NCBI GenBank assembly: GCA_951812335.1
Contig: OX638293.1
Span: 1,782,731-1,846,730 of the forward strand
Source of the DNA: Rhodothermales bacterium
GTDB lineage: Bacteria > Bacteroidota > Rhodothermia > Rhodothermales > VXPQ01
Length of the DNA stretch: 64,000 bases
Direction of reading: 5' to 3'
In this document: one piece after another, positions 1 to 9,727 of the stretch
Layout of the letters: every line of letters begins with the position of its first letter
How positions within the stretch are numbered: position 1 is the stretch's first letter
Notes under the pieces: generated by a model
Databases searched by the model: none
Told to the model about the DNA's origin: nothing
The model's input: the letters and a program-made list of their open reading frames with translations, nothing else
Translations under genes and position numbers: made by a program

Positions 1-773
1 CCTAAATAGACCGGGAGCAGGAGCACCGGCAGGCGGCCCAATACGGTATTCAGCAAAGCGGAGGGCGCAGCGTACAGGGGAAACCGCCGGTAGCGCCGGG
101 CCACGGATCGAAGTTCGCCCATCGAAGGGCGCCGGACGCCAGGCGTTCTGGTGCGGCGCAGAAGCGCTGCCGCGAAATACGCCGCTCCCAACGCCTGTCC
201 GGCTATGAACCCCCCGATTAGTCCGCCTGCGCCGAAGGCCGTTCCTGCGCCAAAGCCGATGCGGCTGGAAATTACGGCTATCTTGTTGGTTGCTTCCGCA
301 CCGGTAATCGTACGAAACGCCCGTTTACGCGTGAGCCATGCTTCGGCGAGCTTGCCGAACCGTATCAGCAGCAATACGGGCGCAACCAGCCACAACCAGG
401 GGGCTATCTCTTCAGGGGCGCGGAGCAGGGAGGAAATTTCCCGGCTCCATATCGATGCCACGGCTACAATGACTGTGACGCCAATCGTGAGGATTCCCAC
501 CAACCACAGGACGGTGCGTGCCCTCTTGTCGCTTTCGGGCAGCATGACGGCGTCGTCGTAGCGTAAGGCAGCAAGCCCCGTGAGGATACTCACGATCGTT
601 ACGAAATAATCGGAGATCCCGAAGGCCTGGGTTGTGAATAAGCGGGTGATTACCGGAAGGGCCAAGTACGAGATGACGAACGTGACCGCCGTACCGGAAA
701 GAAGGGTCATTACCGGCCCGCGGAATCCCTCCCGCGCATAAAGCTGTCCGATCCAGGCCCGTAGGTTCTTCAT
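1..773 (-). CDS. Oligosaccharide flippase family membrane protein (3' end outside window)
   Basis: The reading frame is open from ATG at 773 to the window edge, giving the first 257 residues. The N-terminus has a hydrophobic stretch (residues about 18-36) followed by ITRLFTTQAFGISDYFV, the pattern found after the first helix of Wzx/RfbX-type polysaccharide flippases, in which an RLF/RLY-T-x-x-FG motif is typical. More hydrophobic helices follow, separated by arginine-rich loops. Proteins of this family move lipid-linked sugar units across the inner membrane. The start codon overlaps the stop of the upstream membrane-protein gene by 4 bp (ATGA), so the two are probably translated together in one surface-polysaccharide operon. 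The family call is from motif recognition; the C-terminal half is not visible. Confidence 0.75.
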   Translation of the reverse strand, partial: MKNLRAWIGQLYAREGFRGPVMTLLSGTAVTFVISYLALPVITRLFTTQAFGISDYFVTIVSILTGLAALRYDDAVMLPESDKRARTVLWLVGILTIGVTVIVAVASIWSREISSLLRAPEEIAPWLWLVAPVLLLIRFGKLAEAWLTRKRAFRTITGAEATNKIAVISSRIGFGAGTAFGAGGLIGGFIAGQALGAAYFAAALLRRTRTPGVRRPSMGELRSVARRYRRFPLYAAPSALLNTVLGRLPVLLLPVYL

Positions 774-2518
774 ATCGTTGCATTCGAATCTGTGGGGGAC
801 GGAGAGCGTACTCCGCGGGATTTCCCGGAACGGCCTGATTCGTCCGGATGGTCGGGCTGTTTGGACGTATCCGGCTTGTTGCTTTCTCTGTGGTCCAAAC
901 GCTCATATACAAACAGATTTTCCGCGGTAAATACCTGCCGGAATGCATAGAGCGGCTCGGGTATCGGTGTGCTCCGGAGCACATGGCCAAATCCGTACTG
1001 TTGCCCGAGTTCGACAAGCTGGCGCTCGGTTAGCGACTCGAAGGCGGTATCCATTTTGTAGAGCAAGTCTGGCGCACCGCGTTTCGGCTGGCCGACCGGC
1101 GCCAGATCAGTCAGGCGTTCGAACCATGTAATCATGTGCCGGTCCGTGAACGGGATCGCCTTGTGGTTCACCACGATGGCTCGCTGAGCCTCCGGCCGGA
1201 AGCTGGACAAGGAGGGAGGTGTTGCAAATATGGCGTCGTGCGGTGTGTGCGTCCGTGCCCATTTCTGCACGGCGCCTATTGGGGCCGAGGCCCTCTGCCA
1301 GGGGCCTATGTGGTTGTGCAAGTATCCGTTTTCGGGCAGGGTGAGCGCCATGGCAACAACCCAGGCTGTGGCGACTGTGATTGCTCCAATGCGTCCGTGA
1401 GGCAAAAACCCCTGCAGCATCCGACGGATTCCATGGGGTAGCAAGGCGCTTACTGCGCTTCCTGCAGCAACGATCAGCAACACCTTTGCCAGCACGGTAG
1501 CCTTGAACAGTTGCAATTTCGTAATCGCCAGCACGGGAATGATTTCCGTGAAAACCCATCCCGTTATGCAGAATCCGGCTATTGCAACGAGAATGCGCAG
1601 AAGAAATTTCGTGTGATGAAGCTGTTGCCGGACCGGTTGCCATGCAAGGGCCGCGAGGCCGGCGCCGGCGATCAAGGCAAATCTCAACATTCTTATGGGA
1701 TGAAACGATCCGGGCAGATAGTGATGCGGATTCCGGAATTCCGCCATAATGTAGAATAGCGAGGGGTCTGTTTCCTGCGGCGTTGTGGCAAGAACCTGCT
1801 GATGGAAAATCGGCCCCAGTGTCGGCAGGGCGCAAACCGCAAAGACGAGGGAAAATGCGGCAAGGCTTCGCAAAAGGCGTTTTCGCTCCCCCAACCGGGT
1901 GATGCACAGGAGGACGGCAAGCTGAAGTCCTACAAGGGCGTGCATCCAGCAGGCAACACCGAGTAGTGCCGCCGCTGCAAGCGGGCGGGATTTCAGAAAA
2001 AGATATATAGCAAGGCCCCCGATCGCCCAGCCGGCCATACTGGGGACGAGCATGCCATGCACCATATCGTTGCCGCCCAGCGTCCATACCGGGGTGACCA
2101 CAAGCGCCACGAACACGGCTCCCGAAGCAACGAGGCGATCTGCGGTAAGGCGCCAGGCGATTTTCCATACAGCCCATGCAATGCACAGCCAGCAGACTGC
2201 ATACAGTAACAATACGGCGAGCCAGACGGGCATGATTGCGGAAAAGGCCTGCACAAGCCATACGAAGTAAGTGCGTACGCTGAATTCGGTGGCTTGAATG
2301 CGTACGAGCCAGTCTTCGGCAAACAATGCCGGATCCAACCGGTGAAGCAGGTACGGAATGAATTCGTCCTGATCGCTGTGGGCATAATCGTATCCGAAGC
2401 GCAAATAATAACAGAGCAAGGCGCCGGCCAGCACAAAGAGCGGGGGGCGGGATTCCACTCTTTGCCGACCGCGATCGTCCGTATGATGCCGATCTGTCCG
2501 AAAAGTCGGGATATGCAT
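770..2518 (-). CDS. Multi-pass membrane protein, DUF6798-like, possible GT-C glycosyltransferase
   Basis: This 582-residue protein has about ten hydrophobic helices between residues 28 and 400 and a soluble C-terminal part. Acidic and aromatic residues in the first external loop (HSDQDEF) are arranged as in GT-C membrane glycosyltransferases. The C-terminal segment with HDAIFATPPSLSSFR and NHKAIPFTDRHMITWFERL matches the pattern I associate with DUF6798. A role in polysaccharide or glycan assembly at the inner membrane is inferred from this and from the flippase gene that overlaps its 3' end. The N-terminal 25 residues are polar and the true start could lie further in. The last 30 residues are low-complexity and polar. 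Confidence 0.6.
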   Translation of the reverse strand: MHIPTFRTDRHHTDDRGRQRVESRPPLFVLAGALLCYYLRFGYDYAHSDQDEFIPYLLHRLDPALFAEDWLVRIQATEFSVRTYFVWLVQAFSAIMPVWLAVLLLYAVCWLCIAWAVWKIAWRLTADRLVASGAVFVALVVTPVWTLGGNDMVHGMLVPSMAGWAIGGLAIYLFLKSRPLAAAALLGVACWMHALVGLQLAVLLCITRLGERKRLLRSLAAFSLVFAVCALPTLGPIFHQQVLATTPQETDPSLFYIMAEFRNPHHYLPGSFHPIRMLRFALIAGAGLAALAWQPVRQQLHHTKFLLRILVAIAGFCITGWVFTEIIPVLAITKLQLFKATVLAKVLLIVAAGSAVSALLPHGIRRMLQGFLPHGRIGAITVATAWVVAMALTLPENGYLHNHIGPWQRASAPIGAVQKWARTHTPHDAIFATPPSLSSFRPEAQRAIVVNHKAIPFTDRHMITWFERLTDLAPVGQPKRGAPDLLYKMDTAFESLTERQLVELGQQYGFGHVLRSTPIPEPLYAFRQVFTAENLFVYERLDHRESNKPDTSKQPDHPDESGRSGKSRGVRSPSPTDSNATI

Positions 2519-2534
2519 CGGTTTTACGATGACG

Positions 2535-3512
2535 TTACCCCCTCATTTCCCGGAGTGTACAGAGCCATTGCAGCATGGGCTTCTTGCAGAATCCGATGCG
2601 GTAGTATGGCGTGAGCCTGGCCCCGAAGCGTCGCTTGAATTCGGCGATGGTCGGTGTGTTGGCTCCCATCAGATCAAATTCTTCGATACCGGAAGCATGC
2701 AGCCTCGGAAGCATTTTGCCGACGAGTACCGTCATGGCCGGCCCCGGGACACTACCGACTACCCAGTAATAGCCCCTTCGGTTCGAGTGGAGCGCTACGA
2801 TGCCGGCTTGTATGTCTCCGCCGTCGCGACGCCGGACGGCAAAGGAAGAGGCCACCCCGGCACTTTCGATGTTTCGCACAAGCGTTTCGAGCGAATCCTT
2901 ATCCAGCGGGATTTTGCGGCGTTGCCGGACGTAGCTTGCCGCAGCCAACAGGGCCGTGGCGCTGCCGACCCCGTTTCCTTCGAGCAGGTCGTAGTCGTTC
3001 TTTCCATTACGAAAGGTACGGGCGGCGCCTTTCGACCAGGTTTCCGGACCGTCAGCGGTACTCAGCCGGTATGTGTATAGAGGATGCGTTGTCCATCCCC
3101 TCCACTGTGCGGAGCGTATATCGGTGTATTCCGGGTCCAGGTGCACATGAATGCGATCGTATCCGACTTCCAGTTCGGCAAGCAGGGATTCCAGCGGAGT
3201 GGTCCGGGAATGAATATCGGCCGGATTCAGGGCATCGCGCAGAATCAGCGCCGAAAACGGCGTGAAGGGGGGCACGATGACTTCACGCCAGGGGCCGCGT
3301 CGTTTCCATGTAACTGCCGCGCCTGCCAGATCTTGCCCGTTGTCCGAAACGATATGGATACCGAGATGTAACCCTGCCCCGGAAGCTACGGCGCGTACAT
3401 AGTCGAGACGGGAAAACGGCGTGTTCGAGGCGGAAACGTTCTGCAGCGCCTTCCAGCGTTCCGCTTCGTTATCCTGCACAGGTGCGGCGTGATCCGGGCA
3501 GACGCGGTTCAT
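2535..3512 (-). CDS. FemAB-like GNAT acyltransferase family protein
   Basis: The protein has 325 residues and no signal peptide. It shows a two-lobed GNAT/FemAB pattern: an N-terminal lobe with FSRLDYVRAV and VIVPPFTPFSALIL, and a C-terminal lobe with a long run RRRDGGDIQAGIVALHSNRRGYYWVVGS. It closes with FDLMGANTPTIAEFKRRFG, the motif that ends many FemAB-type aminoacyl or acyl transferases acting on peptidoglycan precursors or polysaccharides. It lies 17 bp upstream of the membrane-protein gene on the same strand and probably belongs to the same surface-polysaccharide cluster. The substrate cannot be told from sequence. Confidence 0.65.
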   Translation of the reverse strand: MNRVCPDHAAPVQDNEAERWKALQNVSASNTPFSRLDYVRAVASGAGLHLGIHIVSDNGQDLAGAAVTWKRRGPWREVIVPPFTPFSALILRDALNPADIHSRTTPLESLLAELEVGYDRIHVHLDPEYTDIRSAQWRGWTTHPLYTYRLSTADGPETWSKGAARTFRNGKNDYDLLEGNGVGSATALLAAASYVRQRRKIPLDKDSLETLVRNIESAGVASSFAVRRRDGGDIQAGIVALHSNRRGYYWVVGSVPGPAMTVLVGKMLPRLHASGIEEFDLMGANTPTIAEFKRRFGARLTPYYRIGFCKKPMLQWLCTLREMRG

Positions 3513-3623
3513 GGAATACGATGAGGGTTATGTGTTTCCCACAGGGCGCCGCCGTGCACGACATTTCCTGTCCGCTGCCTGCCTGGCGTCGTCGCAGAAA
3601 CGTCTCGACCGCTCGGATCCGAT

Positions 3624-5048
3624 TTACAAAATATACTGGCTTAGGTCTCGGTTTTCGATCACCGAGTTCAATGTTTCGTTCACCATCTCTTCGTCGATGA
3701 CGATCTCGGCCCGGCGATCGTTGGGAGTATCGAACAGGATGTCTTCGAGCAAAGTGGTCAGGATGGTGTGCAGCCGGCGCGCCCCTATGTTTTCCACCTC
3801 GGCGTTCACTTGCGCCGCAACGGCTGCGATACGTCGTACTGCGCCGTCCGTGAACTCGATGTGCACGTTTTCCGAAGCAAGGAGTGCTGCGTATTGCTTC
3901 AGGAGTGCGTTTTTCGGCTCGGTGAGAATCCGGTAGAAATCTTCTTCCCCCAAACTTTGCAATTCGACCCGGATCGGGAAACGTCCCTGCATTTCCGGGA
4001 TAAGGTCGCTGGGTTTAGAGACATGAAATGCACCGCCTGCGATGAAGAGGATATGGTCCGTTTTTACCATACCGTGCTTCGTTGTTACGTTCGATCCCTC
4101 CACCATAGGGAGCAGGTCTCGCTGCACGCCTTCCCGGGAAACGTCCGGGCCACCGCTTTTTGCGCTGCGCCCCGCCACTTTATCGATTTCATCGATGAAG
4201 ACAATGCCGGAGTTCTCGACGCGCTCGAGGGCCTCTTTCTTCACCTTGTCCATGTCGATCAGTTTCTGCGCTTCCTCCTTCGAGAGGAGCGTACGGGCTT
4301 CGGCGATTTTTACCCGGCGCTTTTTCCGTTGCCGGTTTCCTGCTTCACCGAAAATATCCTGGAGGTTCATCCCCATTTCCTCCATACCCATAGGACCGAA
4401 GACCTGCAGCATCGGTGCGTTGTCTGCCGATACTTCCACCTCGATTTCCCGGTCCTCCAATTCGCCCGCGTCAAGCTTTTTACGGAATTTTTCACGCGTT
4501 CGGTTTATCGAGTCGTCCTCGCTTTCGACAGCATTTTCTCCATTTCTTTCAGGCCGCTGTACGGAAAAACCGGCTCCGGCGGCAGTCGCCCCTGGCTTCT
4601 GTATTGCCGGGACAAGAAGATCCAGGATGCGCTCCCGGGCCAGTTCCTGCGCGCGTTCCTTCAGAACCTCCGTTTGTTCCTCCCGAACCATATTGATAGC
4701 GATATCGACCAGATCCCGGATCATGCTGTCTACATCACGCCCTACGTAGCCGACTTCCGTAAATTTTGTGGCTTCCACCTTGATAAAGGGAGCGCCTGCA
4801 AGCCTCGCAAGACGACGTGCGATCTCGGTTTTTCCGACGCCTGTCGGGCCGATCATCAGGATGTTGTTCGGGATGATCTCGTCGCGCATGTCCTCCGATG
4901 CATTCCTTCTCCTCCACCGATTTCTCAGTGCGATCGCCACGTTTTTCTTGGCGTCGTTCTGCCCGACGATATATTTGTCGAGTTCCGCCACGATTTCGCG
5001 TGGGGTCATTTCATCGGGTTTGCAGATCGTTGTCGTCATGCCGTACAT
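3624..5048 (-). CDS. hslU: ATP-dependent protease ATPase subunit HslU (ClpY)
   Basis: HslU is the AAA+ unfoldase ring of the HslUV protease; it unfolds substrates with ATP and feeds them to HslV in the cytoplasm. The N-terminus [16 protein letters not shown] is the family hallmark. Walker A GPTGVGKT is at residues 67-74 and Walker B IVFIDEID at 282-289, with the family I-domain insertion between them. The C-terminus DLSQYIL fits the tail that docks into HslV. At 474 residues it is slightly longer than the E. coli protein (443). Met1 (5048) or Met4 (5039) may be the start; neither has a strong Shine-Dalgarno sequence. It is 51 bp downstream of the NYN gene and presumably co-transcribed with hslV. 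Confidence 0.97.
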   Translation of the reverse strand: MYGMTTTICKPDEMTPREIVAELDKYIVGQNDAKKNVAIALRNRWRRRNASEDMRDEIIPNNILMIGPTGVGKTEIARRLARLAGAPFIKVEATKFTEVGYVGRDVDSMIRDLVDIAINMVREEQTEVLKERAQELARERILDLLVPAIQKPGATAAGAGFSVQRPERNGENAVESEDDSINRTREKFRKKLDAGELEDREIEVEVSADNAPMLQVFGPMGMEEMGMNLQDIFGEAGNRQRKKRRVKIAEARTLLSKEEAQKLIDMDKVKKEALERVENSGIVFIDEIDKVAGRSAKSGGPDVSREGVQRDLLPMVEGSNVTTKHGMVKTDHILFIAGGAFHVSKPSDLIPEMQGRFPIRVELQSLGEEDFYRILTEPKNALLKQYAALLASENVHIEFTDGAVRRIAAVAAQVNAEVENIGARRLHTILTTLLEDILFDTPNDRRAEIVIDEEMVNETLNSVIENRDLSQYIL

Positions 5049-5099
5049 AATCGGGGGTTCGGGTTCCGCGCACTATGCTCGCCGCCATTGTTCGAGCCG

Positions 5100-6239
5100 T
5101 TACGCGCTGGCGCCGATATCCCGGTCGTATTCGTCGTAATCGAACGTATTCTCTTCGTATTCCCCGGATTCCTCATCCTTGTCGACATTCACTCGGATAC
5201 CATTGTCGGTATCTTCGGACGTATCGTCTTCGCCGTAGTACCAGGAAGAAGATGCGCTGGCCGGGTCCTGAAGGTCTGCGCTTCTTTGTCTTCCGGACAG
5301 GATACGGGCGACGGTCGGATGCCGCTCGTCGAGGATGAGCACGGTATAGTCGTGCGGGAAGCCGCTGCGTTTTTCAAGCCGCACGGCCTGTTGTTCTTCA
5401 AGGTCGCTGATGAGATTTTTCGGGTCGTACCGGCGTTCGTCCACGAGATCGGAGAGTTTACGAAGCAACGGCGTCAGGTATACCTCTTCATATTGTCCGA
5501 AGTGATCGTCGATGATTTCCAGCGTGCGAACGAGAATTGGATCGTCGATTTCTTTTAGAGATTCTGCAGGGGCAAGCGGGGTTGTGCGGGGCCTGCGTTC
5601 GACCGGTGCAGCCGGAGCTATACGGGGCCTGCGTTGGATCGGGGACATGTTCGCCCGAGGCGCTGCTGTCGGAAACGGTGCATTTAAGAACTCTCGAGCC
5701 GAAGCGCTCAGTAGTTCCCGGGCCGAAAGGAACCAGTCGCTTCCTCCGGAAAAGCCATGCTCCGAGGAAGCGGTGTCCGCAAGGCTCGCAATCAGGATGT
5801 CTCGTTCGTATTTCCTGAAAACCTGTACGAGCGGAAGATACATGCGCAGCCCGCTGAGCAGTACTAGACGGGCAACGTCAGGGCGGCTGTGGAGTAATTC
5901 CATGGCGTCTACGCCAATCTGCAGTTCGATCGTACTTTCCCGGTTTGCGTTCGGTGCATAGCGGGTTTCGATGCCCTTCATATAGAGCATGTTTTTAGCC
6001 TGATCTCCGGCACTGTGCAGGGATGCGAAATCACCGTATGCCCGCGTTTCTGCAATGGGGCCTTTTTCTTCCGGAACGTTATTCCGGAGCGCATCGATCA
6101 TTTCCGAAATCACTTTCACGGATGCATTTTCATTTCGAGTGAGTCGGGCCAGGCTCCGGTGCAGATCGTCATAGTCGACGAAAAGTGCGGTGCTTCCCTT
6201 GTCCTGAGCGGTTTTGCTTGTTTTTGGCGTATAGGTCAT
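5100..6239 (-). CDS. NYN domain-containing protein, putative RNase with C-terminal winged-helix-like part
   Basis: The 379-residue protein begins with an acidic LFVDYDDLHRSL motif (residues 19-30) and continues with IGVDAMELLHSRPDVARLVLLSG, including the spaced aspartates expected for the NYN/LabA (DUF88) PIN-like fold, where such residues bind metal and cut RNA. A proline/arginine-rich linker (about residues 195-235) contains two similar RRPR repeats. After it comes a helical segment (about 240-315, ILVRTLEIIDDHFGQYEEVY) that resembles a winged helix. The tail is strongly acidic. It sits between hslV and hslU in the same direction (77 and 51 bp gaps), an unusual place that suggests shared expression. 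The RNase role is inferred from the family, not shown. Confidence 0.7.
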   Translation of the reverse strand: MTYTPKTSKTAQDKGSTALFVDYDDLHRSLARLTRNENASVKVISEMIDALRNNVPEEKGPIAETRAYGDFASLHSAGDQAKNMLYMKGIETRYAPNANRESTIELQIGVDAMELLHSRPDVARLVLLSGLRMYLPLVQVFRKYERDILIASLADTASSEHGFSGGSDWFLSARELLSASAREFLNAPFPTAAPRANMSPIQRRPRIAPAAPVERRPRTTPLAPAESLKEIDDPILVRTLEIIDDHFGQYEEVYLTPLLRKLSDLVDERRYDPKNLISDLEEQQAVRLEKRSGFPHDYTVLILDERHPTVARILSGRQRSADLQDPASASSSWYYGEDDTSEDTDNGIRVNVDKDEESGEYEENTFDYDEYDRDIGASA

Positions 6240-6316
6240 GGCAGGAATACTTTTTTGTTATATAGATATTGGGGAAATTTCGTGTTGTATCCGGGCGAGG
6301 TTAGCCCATTCGCCGT

Positions 6317-6895
6317 TTAGTCGGCGTCTATTGCGTCTATTTCCAGAACAGACAGATGGTCGTTCGTGTAAATACAAATGCCTGCGGCGATGCGAAGCGC
6401 TTCTTCAACAATGTTTCGGGCTTCGAGATGGTTGGCGTGGAGCAGGGTGGCGCGGGTAGCGGCAAGCGCATAAGCCCCGCCTGACCCTATAGCGACAATC
6501 TCGTCGTCCGGTTCGATGACGTCTCCCGTGCCACTTACCAGCAATAGCCGTTCGGGAGCACCGACGGCAAGCAACGCCTCGAGCCGGCGCAAGTAGCGGT
6601 CTGTTCGCCAGTCTTTTGCAAGTTCGACGGCCGAGCGAGTTACGTTTCCTCCATAATGTTGCAGTTTTTCTTCGAAGCGTTCGAATAACGTGAAAGCATC
6701 GGCGGTAGCGCCTGCAAACCCTGCAAGTATTTTGCCGTCGTAGAGCGTGCGTACCTTCTGTGCCCGGTGCTTTACGACGACACTGTTCATGGTGGCCTGT
6801 CCGTCGGAACCGAGTACTACTTTTCCGCGGTGCCGCAATCCCAGAACAGTCGTTCCATGCATATCGGGGTATACGGAAACATTCGCAGGCGTCAT
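6317..6895 (-). CDS. hslV: ATP-dependent protease peptidase subunit HslV (ClpQ)
   Basis: HslV is the N-terminal-nucleophile threonine peptidase that partners HslU. The motif [20 protein letters not shown] marks the start of the mature protein; the first threonine after HG would be the catalytic nucleophile once the propeptide is removed. [24 protein letters not shown] and the [11 protein letters not shown] segment are also typical. I chose ATG at 6895, giving a 14-residue propeptide. ATG at 6862 would give MHG only, which is the usual propeptide length. A GTG at 6952 would add 19 residues that look like read-through from the repeat element immediately upstream. It is the first gene of an hslV-NYN-hslU run. 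Confidence 0.95.
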   Translation of the reverse strand: MTPANVSVYPDMHGTTVLGLRHRGKVVLGSDGQATMNSVVVKHRAQKVRTLYDGKILAGFAGATADAFTLFERFEEKLQHYGGNVTRSAVELAKDWRTDRYLRRLEALLAVGAPERLLLVSGTGDVIEPDDEIVAIGSGGAYALAATRATLLHANHLEARNIVEEALRIAAGICIYTNDHLSVLEIDAIDAD

Positions 6896-6954
6896 CCAGA
6901 TCGTTCTTCGTTCGCTCCTTGAAATAATGTTCTTCTCATTCCTGATAAACACGA

Positions 6955-7208
6955 GGATACTCTGATCAAAACCACTTCGTTCAGCGCTTCACGTTCGCAA
7001 CGCCCCGAATTCGCATATTTCCCGCTGATTCCGATGATAAAATCATGATATCCTGTACTTGCGAACGTGAAGCGCCCTTCGGGAGGCAGAGAGGGGCACG
7101 CTGGCCGTGTCATTCCTCATTATGTGGGGCCTGCCACATTGCTTCGTCATTCCTTGCCAGCGCCCCCCTTTCAGCCTCTGAATCTTTGCGGATTTAATCA
7201 GAGTATCC
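6955..7208. repeat. MITE-like non-coding element with 12-bp terminal inverted repeats
   Basis: The ends are GGATACTCTGAT (6955-6966) and ATCAGAGTATCC (7197-7208), perfect inverted repeats 254 bp apart. Inside is a second perfect 17-bp inverted repeat: 6984-7000 against 7059-7075. No credible gene lies inside. The right 74 bp (7135-7208) resemble 24628-24701, and the left end (ACCACTTCG) resembles 55743 onward. This is the longest copy of the dispersed family described under findings. It fills most of the gap between dacB and hslV, so it also forms the upstream region of hslV. Confidence 0.7.
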
Positions 7209-7315
7209 ACGAGTCTGTATTCCATATAGACGTGAATATCCCTGAAAGGTTCTGAAAAAAGGTTCTGAAAAAGCTGTTCCGAGGTTGGAGCGGCATACCT
7301 GTATTACGTACATGA

Positions 7316-8854
7316 TTACTCGAATCCCGCAAGCAATTCCACGATCGCATCCTGCGTTCTGCGGATGTCGTTGGATCCCGAAGTATGGTGATTGGACATA
7401 ATGGAAAAGGCGAGCATGCGTCCGTCATTGGCCCGAACATACCCGCTCAAACTGCTCGCAAAGGTTAATGTACCTGTCTTGCCGCGCATATTTCCTGCAG
7501 CGAATCCTTGTCGCATACGGTGTTTCAATGATCCGTTTTCCCCTGCGACGGGGAGCGAATCGTAAAACGCATCGCGCACCCTTGTGTCCGGGTGCGTCCA
7601 CATGAAGGACAGGAGTGTAGTGGTCATCTCCGGCGCAACAAGGTTCAAGCGTGACAAACCCGATCCATCCACCAACCGGATAACGCTCGTGTCGACGTCG
7701 GCCCGGGCGAACGTGCCCATCGCCGTTTCGATGCCCATGGCTGCCGATCCCGGGTCGAGATCGCTGTCTTCTTGAGGAAGCGCCACCCCGAGCATTTTCA
7801 TCAACAGGTCGGCGTAAAGGTTCTGGCTTGGTTTATTGATGAGAGAAGCCACTTCCGGGAGCGGCGCCGAACGATGGATCGCCACCCGGCGATATGGTGG
7901 CGTTTCGTAAGCAGGTTTGATGGACAAGGCGTCTACGTCCACGGGATCGCCTGCCACGGCGATTCCTGCTTCAAGCAGCGCTTCTCGCAGCACATACACC
8001 GTGTATCCGGTCGGGTTTTCGATCGTAATTTCCTCAATTTCATTGGCCCCTGCGGGTACGTGTGTAGTAACCTCGATCGTGTTCGTGCCGCGTTGTCGGC
8101 GGTACCCTTCTCTCAGGGCCGTGCCCGGTTCTGTAGTGAGCGTCCGATTAATAACCTGTACGTAGTCTGTGTTCAGCGGCTCCCAGGTCAGTTTGGCAGG
8201 CATGCCGGGTGTACGCCCGTCTACGTACAAGTGAATGACATTGTCATGGAAAGCCAGTCCCCCAAGCTGTGCGGAGTAATACCAGGTTTCGTCGTCCCAT
8301 GACCAGTTTACTCCCAGCGGGACGTCGTCGATCACGTCGTCGTCGCCTATGAGATCGCCTGTAATGCGGCGTATGCCGGCGGCGCGCAACGAATCCGCCC
8401 AATCGCGGAAGATACCGAGGGCGTCGATGTCTTCGTCCCAGCCCCCCGAATCGCTCAGGTAATGTCCGCCCAGTGTGGGGTCGGCCCCGCCTCGCACGAT
8501 TACATTGCCGTCGAGCACCCCTTCTTCGTCAACGGTTCCGTCGATATATAGCCTGGTTTCGAAGCGATAGTCCGGGCCGAGCAGATCCAAGGCGGCAGCC
8601 GTGGTATACAGTTTGGCGTTCGAAGCAGGTACAAAAGATTTGGCGGCGTTACGAGTGTAGAGAACGCGCCCGCTTTCGATATCCACAATATGTACGCCCC
8701 AGAACCCGTTCTTAAACGGCTCTGCATCAAGCAGGCGATCGATGGGGTTGCGGAGGCGGCGAACGCCCTCGCTTTCCTGCTGGGCATGCGCTGCCGTGAC
8801 GTAGCTCGCTGCAGAGCACAGAAGCAGTAGGATGACCAAACGTTTTACGCCCAT
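7316..8854 (-). CDS. dacB: D-alanyl-D-alanine carboxypeptidase/endopeptidase, PBP4 family
   Basis: This class C penicillin-binding protein trims peptidoglycan in the periplasm. It has 512 residues with an N-terminal signal peptide (hydrophobic residues 5-22, likely cut near AHAQ). All three active-site motifs are present: SxxK as SNAK at residues 78-81, SxN as SQN at 343-345 and KTG at 459-461. The DGSGLSRLN segment (396-404) is typical of the PBP4/DacB family, as is the large insertion between the first two motifs. It follows mreC on the same strand after 45 bp and may be expressed with the cell-shape genes. Confidence 0.93.
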   Translation of the reverse strand: MGVKRLVILLLLCSAASYVTAAHAQQESEGVRRLRNPIDRLLDAEPFKNGFWGVHIVDIESGRVLYTRNAAKSFVPASNAKLYTTAAALDLLGPDYRFETRLYIDGTVDEEGVLDGNVIVRGGADPTLGGHYLSDSGGWDEDIDALGIFRDWADSLRAAGIRRITGDLIGDDDVIDDVPLGVNWSWDDETWYYSAQLGGLAFHDNVIHLYVDGRTPGMPAKLTWEPLNTDYVQVINRTLTTEPGTALREGYRRQRGTNTIEVTTHVPAGANEIEEITIENPTGYTVYVLREALLEAGIAVAGDPVDVDALSIKPAYETPPYRRVAIHRSAPLPEVASLINKPSQNLYADLLMKMLGVALPQEDSDLDPGSAAMGIETAMGTFARADVDTSVIRLVDGSGLSRLNLVAPEMTTTLLSFMWTHPDTRVRDAFYDSLPVAGENGSLKHRMRQGFAAGNMRGKTGTLTFASSLSGYVRANDGRMLAFSIMSNHHTSGSNDIRRTQDAIVELLAGFE

Positions 8855-8899
8855 ATCGCTATCGGGCAGGCTGACGATGGAATGGTACGGTGTGGGGGA

Positions 8900-9727
8900 T
8901 TAGCGGATGTCCTGTTGTTCGAATTCGATGCGTTCCGGGTCCGGCCGATCTCGAACCACAAAGACATGCTCTGCCGTAGATACGGATGCGGCGGGGCGGA
9001 CGAATATAGCAAGCTCATCCCGTCCGGGCCTGACCGAGATCGAATCTATAGAGCCGACAGGAAGGCCCGCGGGGAAGATGCTGCCGTACCCTGCAGTGAC
9101 GACGGATTGGCCCGTTTCGACGGGTTCCGTCTTGACGATAAAATCAAGATGCAATCGATCTGCTCGCACCCCGTCCCAGCGAACGATTCCGTAGGCTTGC
9201 AACGGCTGAATTTTTGCAGGAATATATGCTTCCGTATTGACGTAGGGCATCACCTTCGAATAATGTTTGCTCACCAGTATGGTATACCCGATAATGCCGC
9301 GTTCGTTTATGACGGCCATGTGGGTCGTCACGCTGTCCACCTCGCCTACATCGAGCGTAAGGTAGTTCCATTGTCCGGTTATATCCTTGTTGATAATTCG
9401 TGCGGGAAGCAGGTTGGAGGTGGCTTCATTGCGATATCCGATAAGATGACGGAGTCGCTCGTTTTCGATCAGTGCTTCGCGAGAGCGCGCAATCTGACCG
9501 GAGAGTCGGATATTTTCTTCGCGCAAGGCGCTGTTTTCGGAGATCGCATTGAAATTCCGGACCACCCGGGCGTAGCGAGCTTCCAGCCACGCCGTGGTTT
9601 CAAGAGCCCCGGCCTGCATGCTGCGTACGATACCCCGGTTGGAGGTCAGTATGGTTAGCCCGGCAACGACAAGGAGCGTGCCGAGAAATACCCCATCCCG
9701 GATATGCGCCAGAAGACGGGTATTCAT
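8900..9727 (-). CDS. mreC: Rod shape-determining protein MreC
   Basis: MreC links the cytoplasmic MreB filaments to the periplasmic wall-synthesis machinery. The 275-residue protein has one N-terminal transmembrane segment (residues about 12-29), a short coiled coil (about 55-92, LREENIRLSGQIARSREAL) and the beta-rich periplasmic domain with INKDITGQWNYLTLDVG and VINERGIIGYTI. The start codon overlaps the mreB stop by 4 bp, so the pair is translationally coupled. The genes that usually follow (mreD, PBP2, rodA) are not here; a PBP4 gene comes next. Confidence 0.95.
   Translation of the reverse strand: MNTRLLAHIRDGVFLGTLLVVAGLTILTSNRGIVRSMQAGALETTAWLEARYARVVRNFNAISENSALREENIRLSGQIARSREALIENERLRHLIGYRNEATSNLLPARIINKDITGQWNYLTLDVGEVDSVTTHMAVINERGIIGYTILVSKHYSKVMPYVNTEAYIPAKIQPLQAYGIVRWDGVRADRLHLDFIVKTEPVETGQSVVTAGYGSIFPAGLPVGSIDSISVRPGRDELAIFVRPAASVSTAEHVFVVRDRPDPERIEFEQQDIR

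Noticed and set aside
3768-5558. A 596-codon open frame on the plus strand opposite hslU and the NYN gene
   Set aside because: It is antisense to clearly conserved HslU motifs, has no recognisable domain and spans two genes.
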